A program made the translations under genes and the position numbers. Below, piece by piece: positions 1 through 10,134 of a DNA stretch of 40,085 nt. How positions within the stretch are numbered: the stretch's first letter is position 1; every line of letters starts with the position of its first letter. A model generated the notes under the pieces. The model did not search any database and was not told where the DNA came from. It saw only the letters and a program-made list of their open reading frames with translations. The stretch is from Perkinsus chesapeaki (taxonomy: Eukaryota > Perkinsozoa > Perkinsida > Perkinsidae), in contig JAAPAO010000319.1 in assembly GCA_013115145.1 (NCBI GenBank), forward strand, positions 1 to 40,085, read 5' to 3'.

Positions 1-110
1 TTATTAGTAATACCTTTATTTATTAGTAATACCTTTATTTATTATTAATACCTTTATTTATTAGTAATACCTTCATTTATTAGTAATACCTTTATTTATT
101 AGTAATACCT
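1..110. repeat. AT-rich 19-bp minisatellite
   Basis: Nearly six head-to-tail copies of a 19-bp unit (TTATTAGTAATACCTTTAT) fill the left edge of the window. Copies differ by single bases, for example GTAA to TTAA in the third copy and TTT to TTC in the fourth. The array is cut by the window edge, so its true length is unknown. Confidence 0.95.
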
Positions 111-869
111 ATTATTTTGTTAGTTTATTTATTATTCTTTTCCTAAAGCTTTTACTGGTATCATTATCTGTAGTGTGTTTTCCTCCTGAACCGGTACTTT
201 GAGAGACGTTGTTTTGCCTGCGGATTTGAACGGGCAAGTTGTCGAAATTTCATCGAGTTCCTCACACTGCAGCTTGCCGCTATCCTGGGAGACCTACTCG
301 CTAGGTGCAGCTCCCCTTGATGATGCTGATGGTTCGATAGAGAATAGAGTCTGTATGCCCTTCCTGGCCGGTTACTGCACATTCGGTAGTATTGGGGGAG
401 GGCACGTACTTTTACATAGGGTCGAGTGAAGTAGGAGCATTTGGAGGGATCTTGGGGTTGCTGGAGGGATAGGAGCGTGTGCTGTGCTTACCAACGTGTG
501 GTAGATCTTTCTGTGGAGCGAATTGTAGAGGTATATTTGTATTTGAAAAGGTATCAAGTTTTACCAATATAGAAAGGTTCGTTGTGCATTGAGAGAGATT
601 TTAGTGAGGGTATATCTACCGGCTGGAAGGAGAAAATCACAAAAGAGACTGCAGAAAAGGTGCAATGCATGACGAGATCGGAATTGATCGAGAGACCATG
701 AAGTTGGCTGTAGTGAAGGAACGTCCTCAAGGAGGAAACTTGAAGCTTTCGTTTCTGTAACTGCTCCTCAGTTCATTTTCTATTGACAATGGTGGCGTGG
801 ATGACTGGTCTGATTTCAAAGATGGATGACAGTTGATGATAATGTATACCCCTGGTCGTTACTTTTCAG
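111..869. other. No confident gene; possible upstream exons of the zinc-finger gene
   Basis: No complete gene could be built here. Around positions 352-390 the plus strand can be read as a cysteine-containing stretch (VCMPFLAGYCTFG) resembling the start of a CCCH finger, but the rest of a finger is not in frame with it. It could be an upstream exon of the gene at 870-1226 or chance. Confidence 0.4.
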
Positions 870-1226
870 GTGATAAATGCTTCAACTGTCATCCGGAGCC
901 TCAGCAAGTCAAAAGGCTTCTGGCAAAATATTCACGGACAAAATGCCGATTTGGAAAGGACTGCAAAACGTAGGGCTTGAAATTCTTCCGAGTGCGATGG
1001 GCGTATCTTTGTGATCAGATCAGGTTGCTTGTATAACCACGGAGAAGAGCCTGTAGCGGGCTGGATGGCCCCGAGTGTTGATGTCGGGAAGGTGGAGGCG
1101 AGGCCAGTACCGAGGAGTCTGCTGTATCAGCAAGCAGCACAACGGCAATATGGGGAGAATAATAGAGTACAGAGAACGGTGGGTTGGGGTGGTGGAAGGC
1201 TGGTAGAGAAAATTGTTGACGATTGA
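870..1226 (+). CDS. Zinc-finger protein with a Nab2/ZC3H14-type CCCH finger (3' exons only)
   Basis: Two exons, 870-969 and 1019-1226 (stop TGA), are separated by a 49-nt GTAGGG...CAG intron. Splicing restores a C-x5-C-x4-C-x3-H motif (CRFGKDCKTSGCLYNH), the spacing of the Nab2/ZC3H14 class of poly(A)-RNA-binding fingers. The first two cysteines lie in the first exon and the last Cys and His in the second. The first exon follows a TTTTCAG acceptor and enters in phase 1, so at least one upstream exon is missing from this model. The C-terminal half is basic and Gly/Arg-rich. A role in RNA binding follows from the finger class; the specific gene is not identified. The finger is the only support, and the N-terminus is unresolved. 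Confidence 0.5.
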
Positions 1227-2580
1227 ATTCGTCAGGGTTATCGAGGAATATCGATTTGACGGGCGGACGACTGTCTCTTAATGGTTGATTATAATATAAG
1301 TATTATATAGCTGCTGTGTCTTGGTTAAACAGGGCTTTTATATAGTGTAGATTTAGGCATATATTTATCGGGGTTTCGGTTTGGAAGAGAGTCTAAGGCT
1401 CTTTTAAAAAAGAAAAATAAATATTCGGATTTGCGGATAAAAGTTTCAACAGCTTGCTGTAGAGGTGCATCCTTATTATAGGTATATGCCAACGGTCCAA
1501 CATATGTGCCTCATACGAGCAATGATGGTGGCAGCAGCTGGGTCGAGGTTCAGTTAGATACTGTTAAGATACCCGATGGTGTTTGGAGGAACCATGAGGA
1601 TGGTACGGCAGCAGCAGCATTCTCTATACAGGACCCGGTGGGTTGGGAAGGAACGTGTTAGATTGCCTTCGGTGTTCGGAGTTGTAGATAGGAGGGCTTC
1701 GGCAAAATGCACTAGTACCTAGCTGAGTGATACAAATGGGGTCCAAAGTGGTCCTGTTCAGCACCTTAACAATGAAATTTAATAAAATTCCATTTTTTCG
1801 ATCTCCTTTTTTCCAAGTGGACGGATTTCAATTTTCAATCCCCTATAAGGGCGGGGTTTCATCTTGATTCAACGAGTGAAGCGTCACGCTTCAAGCGTGA
1901 GGCGTTTAGCATGAAGTCCCACTCAACGCTAAATCCAAGACTTAAGGATCTAACGACCGCACAATCTATTGCGGCATTATCAATTTCGCTTAGTCACTAG
2001 GACCTGGTGAGTGATCTTGAAGATCGCACGTGCGTTTTCTTCACTTTCTTCCGTGTTATTGCCTTTTTGTATCAGATTGAGAGATTCAAATACGTAAATG
2101 CTGACAGGCCGCTGCCCACCGGCCAGGACGGGGACATTGTCATCGACTTGCACTTCCAGTCACTGAAGAGCGTGGAGCAGGCTTTGGATTTCGTAGGTCT
2201 CTTTCGGTCGTGTCCACGGCGCTTTCCAAAGTTTGGAGGCCTCCACGATGCCGCCTTTCGCTGCTTCTGGTTTATTATTTTTACAACGCGAGTTTCGAAA
2301 CGCGTTACCGATCTTTTTCAAATGTTTTTGCTGCTTATAAGTCAACGAGGTGCATCTTACGTTCCTAAATTGACATGCTTGAAACGAGAAGTTTCAGGCG
2401 CTTAATTTCGCACTATGGCGACATCCATGTTTGTCGGTTTGGGTCGTTACTGGTGTGGGTACTCACGTTCCAGAAGGACATCAGCGAAAAGGGGGAGTAT
2501 TGTTCGAGGCGGTGAAGGAAGTGAGTCATATTACATGGTGTTTCAGGAGTACCGTGTTTTGATCGATCAAGTTTTCAACA
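1227..2580. other. Intergenic, no gene recognised
   Basis: Short open frames exist on both strands (for example 2007-2405 plus), but none shows a recognisable family or a convincing splice pattern. A perfect odd-centred palindrome sits at 1877-1893. The last part leads into the tRNA gene. Confidence 0.5.
1877..1893. repeat. 17-nt perfect palindrome with one central base
   Basis: TGAAGCGT-C-ACGCTTCA: 8-bp arms are perfect inverted copies around a single C. It is one of four such odd-centred palindromes in the window (also 10951-10969, 16238-16258 and 25919-25939). Confidence 0.8.
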
Positions 2581-2651
2581 GCGCTCGTAGTGTAACGGTA
2601 TCATACAAGCTTCCCATGCTTGTGACCCGGGTTCGACTCCCGGCGGGCGCA
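2581..2651 (+). tRNA. tRNA-Gly (anticodon CCC)
   Basis: The 71-nt sequence folds as a full cloverleaf. The acceptor stem is GCGCTCG/CGGGCGC with one G-T pair. The D arm has GTG/CAT. The anticodon stem is CAAGC/GCTTG with loop TTCCCAT, giving anticodon CCC (reads GGG, glycine). The T arm is CCGGG-TTCGACT-CCCGG. The discriminator base is A and CCA is not encoded, as in nuclear genes. No intron is present. The internal B box (GGTTCGACTCC) matches the Pol III consensus, and a T-run follows at once. Confidence 0.96.
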
Positions 2652-2652
2652 G

Positions 2653-2657
2653 TTTTT
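2653..2657 (+). terminator. RNA polymerase III T-run terminator
   Basis: Five T residues begin two bases after the tRNA discriminator base, the normal position and form of a Pol III stop. Confidence 0.85.
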
Positions 2658-2903
2658 CACGTTTATTTTTTTTCAATCATACTCTTGTCAGTCCGTTCTG
2701 CACCGCCTCTCCATGAGTGCTCCTTATATTGTGAACCAGATTTTAATAGGAGTAGATGGAAGTGGCAGACCCGGTGCTCTCTGGATAAAAAAGAGTCTCT
2801 ACCGTTAATAATCGTGGATTGCGTTGGTGGCTCTAAGTGATCCAACAACGACACACTCAGACCGTACGAACAGCAGATCCACGACAGCTTATCACTTTGC
2901 CTC

Positions 2904-5900
2904 ATGCATGCAGCGTCACGTCACACTGTTAAACCTCTGAGCGCAGCAGCAGCGCGTGCGAGTACGGGGTCAGCGTCCATTCTAGCGTATTCGGCTCGCG
3001 CGCTGGAAGAAGACGCAGGAGGTGGCCAAGTGTACTTAACCCGACACTCTCACTATTGGCGTCCGATTAAGGGCAGCGTTGGTACGCGTCATGAGGACTT
3101 TATACAGAGTCAGATAACCGCTAAAGGTGACAACGGCAAGTGACTGAGGGAAGTATCCCGATTATCGCATCGGTTACAAAAGTAAATGGGCTTGAAAGCT
3201 GTTTTTGATTCAAGTTCAGACTAGCCTTTGTGCTGTTTTCTGGCAGGCCGTAGAAGCCGGTTCCTATCATGTTCGATCAGGCACAGTCGAGTTGAAGAGT
3301 ACGAGTCTCCCTCCTGGCAGGAAGTACCGTGAATTCATAATGCAAAGTAGCGGTATTGATACAATAGAGGCTGCGAGGCATATCGAAGCGCAATGCGGTC
3401 TCGAAAAAGGTGTTCTTAAAGTGGCAAGAAAACGGCGAAGTGCCTATGGTACGACCGTGCAGTTGCTGTCGGCAGCAGCCGGGCACGAGGCTGACCTTAG
3501 TGGCTTCAAACAGGGCGAAAATGGCATCTACGTTGGGCCGGCTCCCAAGGTGTGGCTGGATGAGGAGAATAGAAAGACCATCGGTCAGCGGTATACTTGT
3601 GTGGTTCGTGGGGTGTCCGCGGGAAGAGATGTTATCGAGGAAAGGATTAACTCTGTTATCAATTCCGGCGTGGCTAATCTATGGGCGCCAGACAAATTCG
3701 GTAAGGCAGAAATACGCACGTACGAGTTGGGTGCGAGGCTCCTGAAGGGCGACTACGGAGGATTTATCCGACTTCTGGTCGGGGCTAACAGACATGAATC
3801 ATCGAGGACATGGGAAGCTTGGAAGGTAGCCAAGATTAGCGGCTTTTCGGTACTCGGTGGGCTACTGGGCCAGAACGTAGAAAGTGTGAGAATACGTGCC
3901 CTATGATCTCACAGTTGTTATTTTCATTCTTGCTTCTCGATAAGGATCGAGGCGGTGGCTTTCCTTTATGTTGGCTCCGACTGGGAGCTCGATACTCTAG
4001 TGTATAGACGATAAGAAGCGAACTGGATCTGCTGCCATTGGACTGCCGTTCGACAGTATATAGTCATCATGACTGATACCGTTCGCCTTCATCAACTCTG
4101 TTTACTATCTATAGCTCTGCGTCCTTTATCCCTTATACTGTTCGAAGTGTAACCATATTGCCTTCGGCTGTGTAGCTGCTAGCTCTCGACTATTCTTGTT
4201 GCGAGCCATTTATTATAAATGATTTATAGGTCTATTCTTTTATTACTGCATTTTCTTTTTCTAGGCCTTCCAGCAAGGAGATCTATCCGCCTGTGCTGTT
4301 GCCTTGCCCACCGATGCCTGTAGAGTCACTACTGCTGTGGTGATGATGCTTAATAAGACTGCCGGAGATGCAGTAAGACCTTCGACCGTTCATTTCTGAG
4401 CCATAGGCGCAGCACTTATACTTATACTTATACACTATATACTTATGATACACTTGATGCATGGTATATGATATGACTTAGTGTCAAATGAAGGCCTTGC
4501 CCAGTTAGTACTCGGTGGAGGGGACGAAATGGCAAGCCCACCGGTCACTGTGCCTGTGGTGTCTGAAATCGCTTACGCAATCTCTTCGCCGGCTTTCGAA
4601 GGGTGGATCATTGCTACTACTGGGATCATGTTCCATAACAAATTGGCAGCAGCCGGCATCATCTCCGTGCATATAATAATGGTCTGTTATCAGCCGTACT
4701 ACGTTCTTCATAATAATTATAATTCTAGACCTACCCGTGGGGCCTTCGAGTTAGGGATGTCTCTCTGGTCAGGAGGCGGCAATGAGAGCTGTGCCATCGT
4801 GGATGAGATGGTCCTTGAAGAAGGCTGTGGATGCCTATGTGTGGAACCAAGTAGCCAAGTTCAGGCTGACGTCTATGCTTACTGACCATGCTGTTGAAGG
4901 TGAGAAGGCACCAGCAACTGCTCCTAGTAGTGCCGGCACCTGTTGTAGAGAAATGATATAGAGGCAGCTCCTATTTCTTATACAGTACGCGTCATCTAGG
5001 AAAGCGCAAACTTGGCGGGCAGTGAAGGAATCAGAAGATAACTCGTTATGGGTGTTGAGAAAATTGCCCGCCAAGTTGGCGCGTTTTTCTAGATGACGCG
5101 TACTGTAGGTCTTCTGCGAAGTTTATAATTGTATTTATATGTTATATCTTGTTCAATTGAAATTCCATTGAACAGGATACGACTTACAGATATAATTTTA
5201 TCATATATTAATAATTTGTATCATAATGATATATAATTATTCGACATCCCACTATCGAATGTCTCAAGTTGTCTTTCCTCAGGCGATTGGGTTCTCCTTG
5301 ACGGAGGTTCTGTGACACGTGTTACCTCCCGTGATGCCAGAGCAAAGACATACCCCATCAGTCGGGTGCTTTTACCCATCAGTCCCGTCTCTGAGGTCAG
5401 TGGTTCCCTGAAGATCGGAACGCTAGTTAGTTGTTATATAATACCTTAAGAGCATCTTAGTGCTATTTATGGAAATAGGTGGTTATAAAGTAGCATAAAC
5501 CAATGCACTTTTTTCTCAACTATCGTTTCGCTGAACTTTGAACCTCAGTAACTCGCCGCACTTTTGGATTAGCAGTGCTACTTGCTCGAATGCACGGTGA
5601 GGTGTGGCTTGGGATATGACCGTGCCATTTGCAGCGTAAGACATAGTTCACCTCAGACGGAGCCGCAAGATTATCCTCTCAACGCAGCCGCGTTCGCCTA
5701 CACAAAAGCCAGGGAAAATCTGGGCCTCAATGACTCAGATTTGAAGGAGGCGATTTCACTCGTAGGAGAGTTGTTCTAGTCGTGTTGGCACTCGGAGAGG
5801 CTTAGATGGGCAAAGTCGACGAAGGCGAAGAGAAGCCGCTTTTGTATCGGCCGCTGGTGGCCTTTCCTACCGAGGTTCAGTGGGATCTAGTTACGTGCCC

Positions 5901-6246
5901 AGTTGGCCAGTCAGTTGTTACGACAGATGCTGTCAGGAACGGCTTAGCAGGTGAGGACGGGATTGCGGTTGCTTATGATGCGATAGGTCCCCGGATCAAA
6001 TCTTGGGTGGTGTGTTTTAGATCACGATTTATCGAATGATGAGCGTCATAGTGTCTCTGGTGGCAGAAAGCGAGGGCCGAGATCGGAGACATGTCTGAGG
6101 CTTAGGTGAGCTCTTGGATGGGGGGGGTCGAATCGACTACGATCACAGCAAAAGTTGGTATGAACCGTTTTAGCAGAATCACTATTGCCGCGAGTGCACC
6201 TGATGAAAAGTTACCAGCTCAGCGGCTCCCATACAGTACGATATAG
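2904..6246 (+). CDS. TruD/PUS7-family tRNA pseudouridine synthase homologue
   Basis: Model of nine exons: 2904-3139, 3225-3825, 4265-4372, 4773-4899, 5283-5395, 5657-5761, 5806-5950, 6021-6105, 6174-6246 (about 530 aa). Family landmarks run across the splices in order: the N-terminal EDF motif (GTRHEDFIQSQITAKG), the helix ending in TTVQLLS, a TYELGARLLKGDY block, the WNQVAKFRL segment (equivalent to the QSxxWN helix of PUS7), GDWVLLDGG, YPISRVLLP and LLYRPLVAFPTEVQW. PUS7 enzymes isomerise uridine to pseudouridine in tRNA and mRNA. Oddly, the segment where the catalytic GTKDRRA-type motif should lie reads VARKRRSAYGTTVQ and has no aspartate. The first junction (3139/3225) and the last exon are the least certain; the expected YATM-type C-terminal motif is not clearly seen. 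The first ~40 residues are Ala/Ser/Arg-rich and could be an organelle-targeting leader. The intron 4900-5282 contains a MITE. Confidence 0.82.
4981..5107. mobile_element. MITE-like inverted-repeat element (Tc1/mariner type) in a PUS7 intron
   Basis: Arms of about 40 bp (4983-5021 and 5065-5105) are near-perfect inverted copies around a 43-bp centre. The outer 20 bases (CAGTACGCGTCATCTAG and onward) match exactly in inverse orientation, and the inner CTTGGCGGGCA also pairs. The element is flanked on both sides by TA, as expected for TA target-site duplication. Terminal CAGT together with a TA duplication is typical of Tc1/mariner elements. It is too small to encode a transposase. It lies wholly inside the 4900-5282 intron of the PUS7 homologue, in which splicing would remove it. 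Confidence 0.78.
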
Positions 6247-6877
6247 AGCGAGATTTCGGTAGTCCAAAGTAGAGGGACGTTGTTATTGTGTACCATGCAG
6301 TTAGCAAGGACTTTAGAGGACGATGCGTTGTTCCGCCAACTTCCTTCGCCGCTTCTTAGGAGCATGTGCACTACGCGGAATCTAAGGGTGCAATTTCGTA
6401 TGTGTGCCCAGTTTCCCAGCTACAGTGTTAACCGAACCTTTCTGGGGTAATTGTTTCAATACCATTCGAAGAGAAACATGCGACTTGGACCAGACCACGA
6501 TCATCATGCTCTACCTCATCACCCGGGTCTACTTTCAAGCGTCGCCATCATGGCAAGACAATTGACAGTAGCGTTGTTATCGTGATCAATCAATATTGTA
6601 TGGGGGCTCTCCCAACATCTACATTCAGGTTCACTCTAGAGAAGGCTCATGACTGCGGCGGTCGGATGGTGCTGAGAGAAATCCTACAGCGTCCGATCCA
6701 CGAGTTCATGCCAGCATCTTTGGCACGTCAAGACTTGCTATTTTAATATCATGTTTCCGTTCAAATAGTTTCCAGGCGCGCGACGTTTTGCAGTGTTCCT
6801 CGCAAGATGGGATTCTCCAGCAGCTCTACATGTCCCCTACATCGAGCTCATCATCGCTGAGGAAAACAGTTGCCACC
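6247..6877. other. Intergenic between the PUS7 homologue and cysteine synthase
   Basis: No gene is seen. The stretch ends in the context TGCCACCATGG at the cysteine synthase start, which resembles a Kozak initiation context. Confidence 0.5.
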
Positions 6878-9800
6878 ATGGCGGCGATCGGCGGCCTTAG
6901 TGTAGCGGCTTTCGCCTTTGCACGAAGTCGACGGCTATCTCGAGGTGAGGACATCTAGCGACAAGGAGAGGATAAGTTTGGTCCACGAGCTTCAAAAACA
7001 CAGCTAGGTGCTTGGTCTATATCGTCGATGATCTCATGCTGCACGCTTGGGCGCACGGAGCGCCCAATCGTGATTATATCGCCGCATTAGAGTTTTATAA
7101 TTGTTAGGCTATTATAAATAGATCCGCAAGTATATAAATATATATCCGTTCATCACCAAGCTCATAATAAGAACCCCACTCCTTTATAACTTATACACTG
7201 CATGCCGAATTCTTATCGATGACGGTTTTTCACGTCTTAAGATTCAAATATCAATCCTTATGTTCTCGGCACGTTGTCAGCACAGTTCCTATTAATGCGC
7301 ATACCTGATTTGATCGGCCTTTTCGCACGTATACAGGCCATGATTTTCTGACACCTCTAGCTTTTACTGTATAGTTATTTCGCAGGTAATCGATCGAAGA
7401 AAGAATCGGGTGGCTGGTGGGCCCTAGTTGGCAATACTCCTCTCATAAGAATAGACTCAATTTCGGAGTTACTCGGTGAGCAGCGGAGCGAAGCGTTTCA
7501 TGTTTCCACATTTTCTCATGTCAGGTTGTGAAGTTTACGCAAAGTGCGAGTTTGTGAATCCTGGCGGATCGGTAAAGGACCGAGTAGCCAAAATGATAGT
7601 ATCAGATGCCGAAGATAAGGGCCTGTTGAAGCCAGGGGGGACTATATATGAGGGCACCAGTGGCAGTACTGGCATTAGTCTCACGTAAGGGCCGCTGGAT
7701 AGACTATTTTCTGGACGCAGCCATTTTACGGACCCATTTGGTAGCGAAATGTATGAGGCTGATAGGCAACTATATGATGACGAACATTTTCTCGATACGA
7801 GTTTTTCAATGAGCAGCATAGAGCAACTTGAGGAGAAAATTGAATAGTCTGTTTTACTTGAATCGATCGACCGTATTGGAATGTGAACCTAACCGTTAAT
7901 CGACCTTCGGGTATGATGGAAAAATATACCTTGTTAGGAAATGGGAAGCTCGCAATTTGTCACTGGTGCATACGCTGGAGACCAAGGCAAAATTTCAGAG
8001 GAAATCTTACAAAATTCTGGCCTTTTTTCCGCATCTGCCAACACTTTTCGCAGCAATTTCGTGAGTAAATTTCAGGGCGGAATCGAGGAGGGGTGACAGA
8101 TATTCTAGTACGGTTTTCAGTGGTGCAGTTCTGAAGGCGAATTCTCTTGGTTTTAGGATGGCTGGCCTGGCCCGCGGGTACAAGACAGTTATCTTCATGC
8201 CAGACGATCAAGGTAAGGAGAAATCAGAGATGATAGAGACACTGGGAGGGGAGGTAAGCCAGGGAAGAAGTTCATACCGCTCTCCTGTTAAACTACCCAA
8301 GATCTCATCAAGTTGGTCTCGTGGACCACTGGGCTTCCCCGAGCTTAGCGCCTATATTCCATTCACGCTCTCTCCGTGTGCGCAGTTACACCCTTTGCCG
8401 ATATCTCAGGACTCGCTGATTGACTAAGAAAATGGTCGGTTCATTATCCTTCTTCATAGGTCCACCTATGTCGCCCTGTTTCCATAGTTGACCCTGAGCA
8501 TATGTGCAAGCTAGCAGAGCAAGCAGCCGAGAGGGACCCTGGCGGATTCTATGCTGGTGAGGCGAAATAACAGAGCGCGCGTGGCACGGCTCATTTAGAT
8601 CAATTCGAAAACGAGTCTAATTTCCGGGCGCATTTCCTCGGCACTGGCAAGGAGATCCTTGAGCAGACTAAGGGGAAAGTTGAGGGTAGGCCAATTCTTG
8701 CAATGAGGGAGATATTTTTTCTATTAGTGTTTGTGACCGCTGCTGGCACTGGCGGTACGTTGGCCGGTACGGCGGCCAGACTGAAGACAGAGCTTGGTGA
8801 AGACAACGTAACGGTGATCCTTGCCGATCCACCAGGTGAGGCTGCTGAGGCTAGAGACATGTGTAGCTCGTTTCGTGCAGGATCGGCCTTGGCTCGTCGC
8901 ATCAATACTGGTGTGTTATTTAATGAGAAGGATAAGGAAGGTTATCGAGTCAGACATCCATTCGATACTGTCACGGAAGGCATTGGTCTCGGACGACTCA
9001 CACATAACTTCACACTAGGTCAGATTAGTACTCGAGAACGCAAGGGCTGCATTAACGGACATTGTACGGTGGCAGCAGTCACTTCATGGCGTACTCATAC
9101 TGGGGCCTTTGAAAACTACGATTAAGGAATTTCGATTCGATTGCGGAACTGCTTTCACACGTAGAATGCGATCCTACAATCGCTTATGAAGCCCGGAGTT
9201 GATTTGATGAACATGACGGCTATCATATTGCAGCTTGTGTTCAGGCCTTCCCTTCATCGACTGTGCTGTGTCTATATCGGACGCAGAAGCTGTTCGAATG
9301 TCTCGATGGCTCTTGGCTAAAGATGGCCTTTTCGTGGGCAGCAGTGGCAGTCTTAATGTTGCTGCTGTTGTTAAAGCGTAAGCCATTTGCTTTAGTCAAT
9401 TGTTGTTGTCGATTTTAAACAAGGCTCTCTTAAGTGAGGAATTCCTGCACTGTAGTGGCCCGCTATCATCACGTATACAGTATCTAGTGTAGCCTAAGGG
9501 TAGTTGCTTTCGAAAGCAAGAGGGTGTGAGCGACTTGATACCCCAACGCCGAGAACAGCTAAGACAACTCGTTCCATGTTTTGAGAGGGGTTAATACCTG
9601 TCCTTTCAACCTTGATCCAAATGCCGGTGTGAAGGTATGCAGAATCAAATGTACTGGTAAACTGTTTTCCATAGTGTTTCCGCGAAATCGAATGAACATT
9701 GGCTTCTTTGAGAATCTTAGGTCGCCTGCTGTTAGATACAAAAAGGGTTACATCAAGCCAGGCCAGAGAGTTGTGACCATCATGTGCGACAGTGGAATGA

Positions 9801-9910
9801 GGCATCTATCCAAGTTCTGGAATAACTCCTATTTGGCATCCTTTGACGGTCTTGTCATTGCTGATGAGGAGAAGGGTCAGACTCCACTGGAGTTTGTTAA
9901 GTCCGACTAA
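6878..9910 (+). CDS. Cysteine synthase / PLP-dependent beta-replacement enzyme (membrane-anchored, YGR012W-like)
   Basis: Ten exons join in phase to 388 aa: 6878-6944, 7386-7475, 7525-7684, 8157-8253, 8460-8556, 8599-8685, 8728-8835, 8881-9018, 9245-9377, 9721-9910. The enzyme class makes cysteine from O-acetyl- or O-phosphoserine and sulfide using PLP. Visible motifs are VGNTPLIRI, the PLP lysine site NPGGSVKDR, the substrate loop EGTSGSTG, the IFMPDDQ strand, the phosphate loop [27 protein letters not shown] and the C-terminal [14 protein letters not shown]. The first ~20 residues are a short hydrophobic segment followed by arginines, like the membrane anchor of yeast YGR012W/MCY1; a mitochondrial site is inference. 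Length agrees with that subfamily (393 aa in yeast). Start chosen at the Kozak-like ATG. The final exon boundaries use some weak donors (GTAGGC, GTCAGA), but the phase is unbroken. Intron 2 carries the GCGGAGCGAAGC 12-mer. Confidence 0.95.
7483..7494 (+). repeat. GCGGAGCGAAGC 12-mer inside cysteine synthase intron 2
   Basis: The 12-mer lies in the 49-nt intron 7476-7524. The same word (on either strand) occurs in three other short introns in this window. It contains GCGAAGC, a sequence known to form a very stable DNA mini-hairpin. Confidence 0.85.
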
Positions 9911-10134
9911 ACGGTTTCTCTTACCAACTTTTCATTGAGTTTCTTCTCTCTCCTCAGGAAGCTTTTCACAATCTACTAGTTCTGTAGTTGCCTCATCCGT
10001 CATAGGCTAAGGGGAAACTAACTCGATGTCTTTAGCTTTCTTGGATCGAAGATTTACCCGCGTACTTGGCGCGCGCGGGCTCCCCGTTAGTTCATTTCAT
10101 TGAGCTTCCAGCATTTTTCGTCATTCCCTAACTA

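Noticed and set aside
2415-2840. 141-codon plus-strand open frame
   Set aside because: It runs straight through the tRNA-Gly gene and its terminator, and its product has no recognisable features.
6230-6243. TACAGTACG near the end of the PUS7 homologue as a second MITE end
   Set aside because: Only nine bases match the MITE terminus, which is expected by chance at this level, and no partner arm is present.
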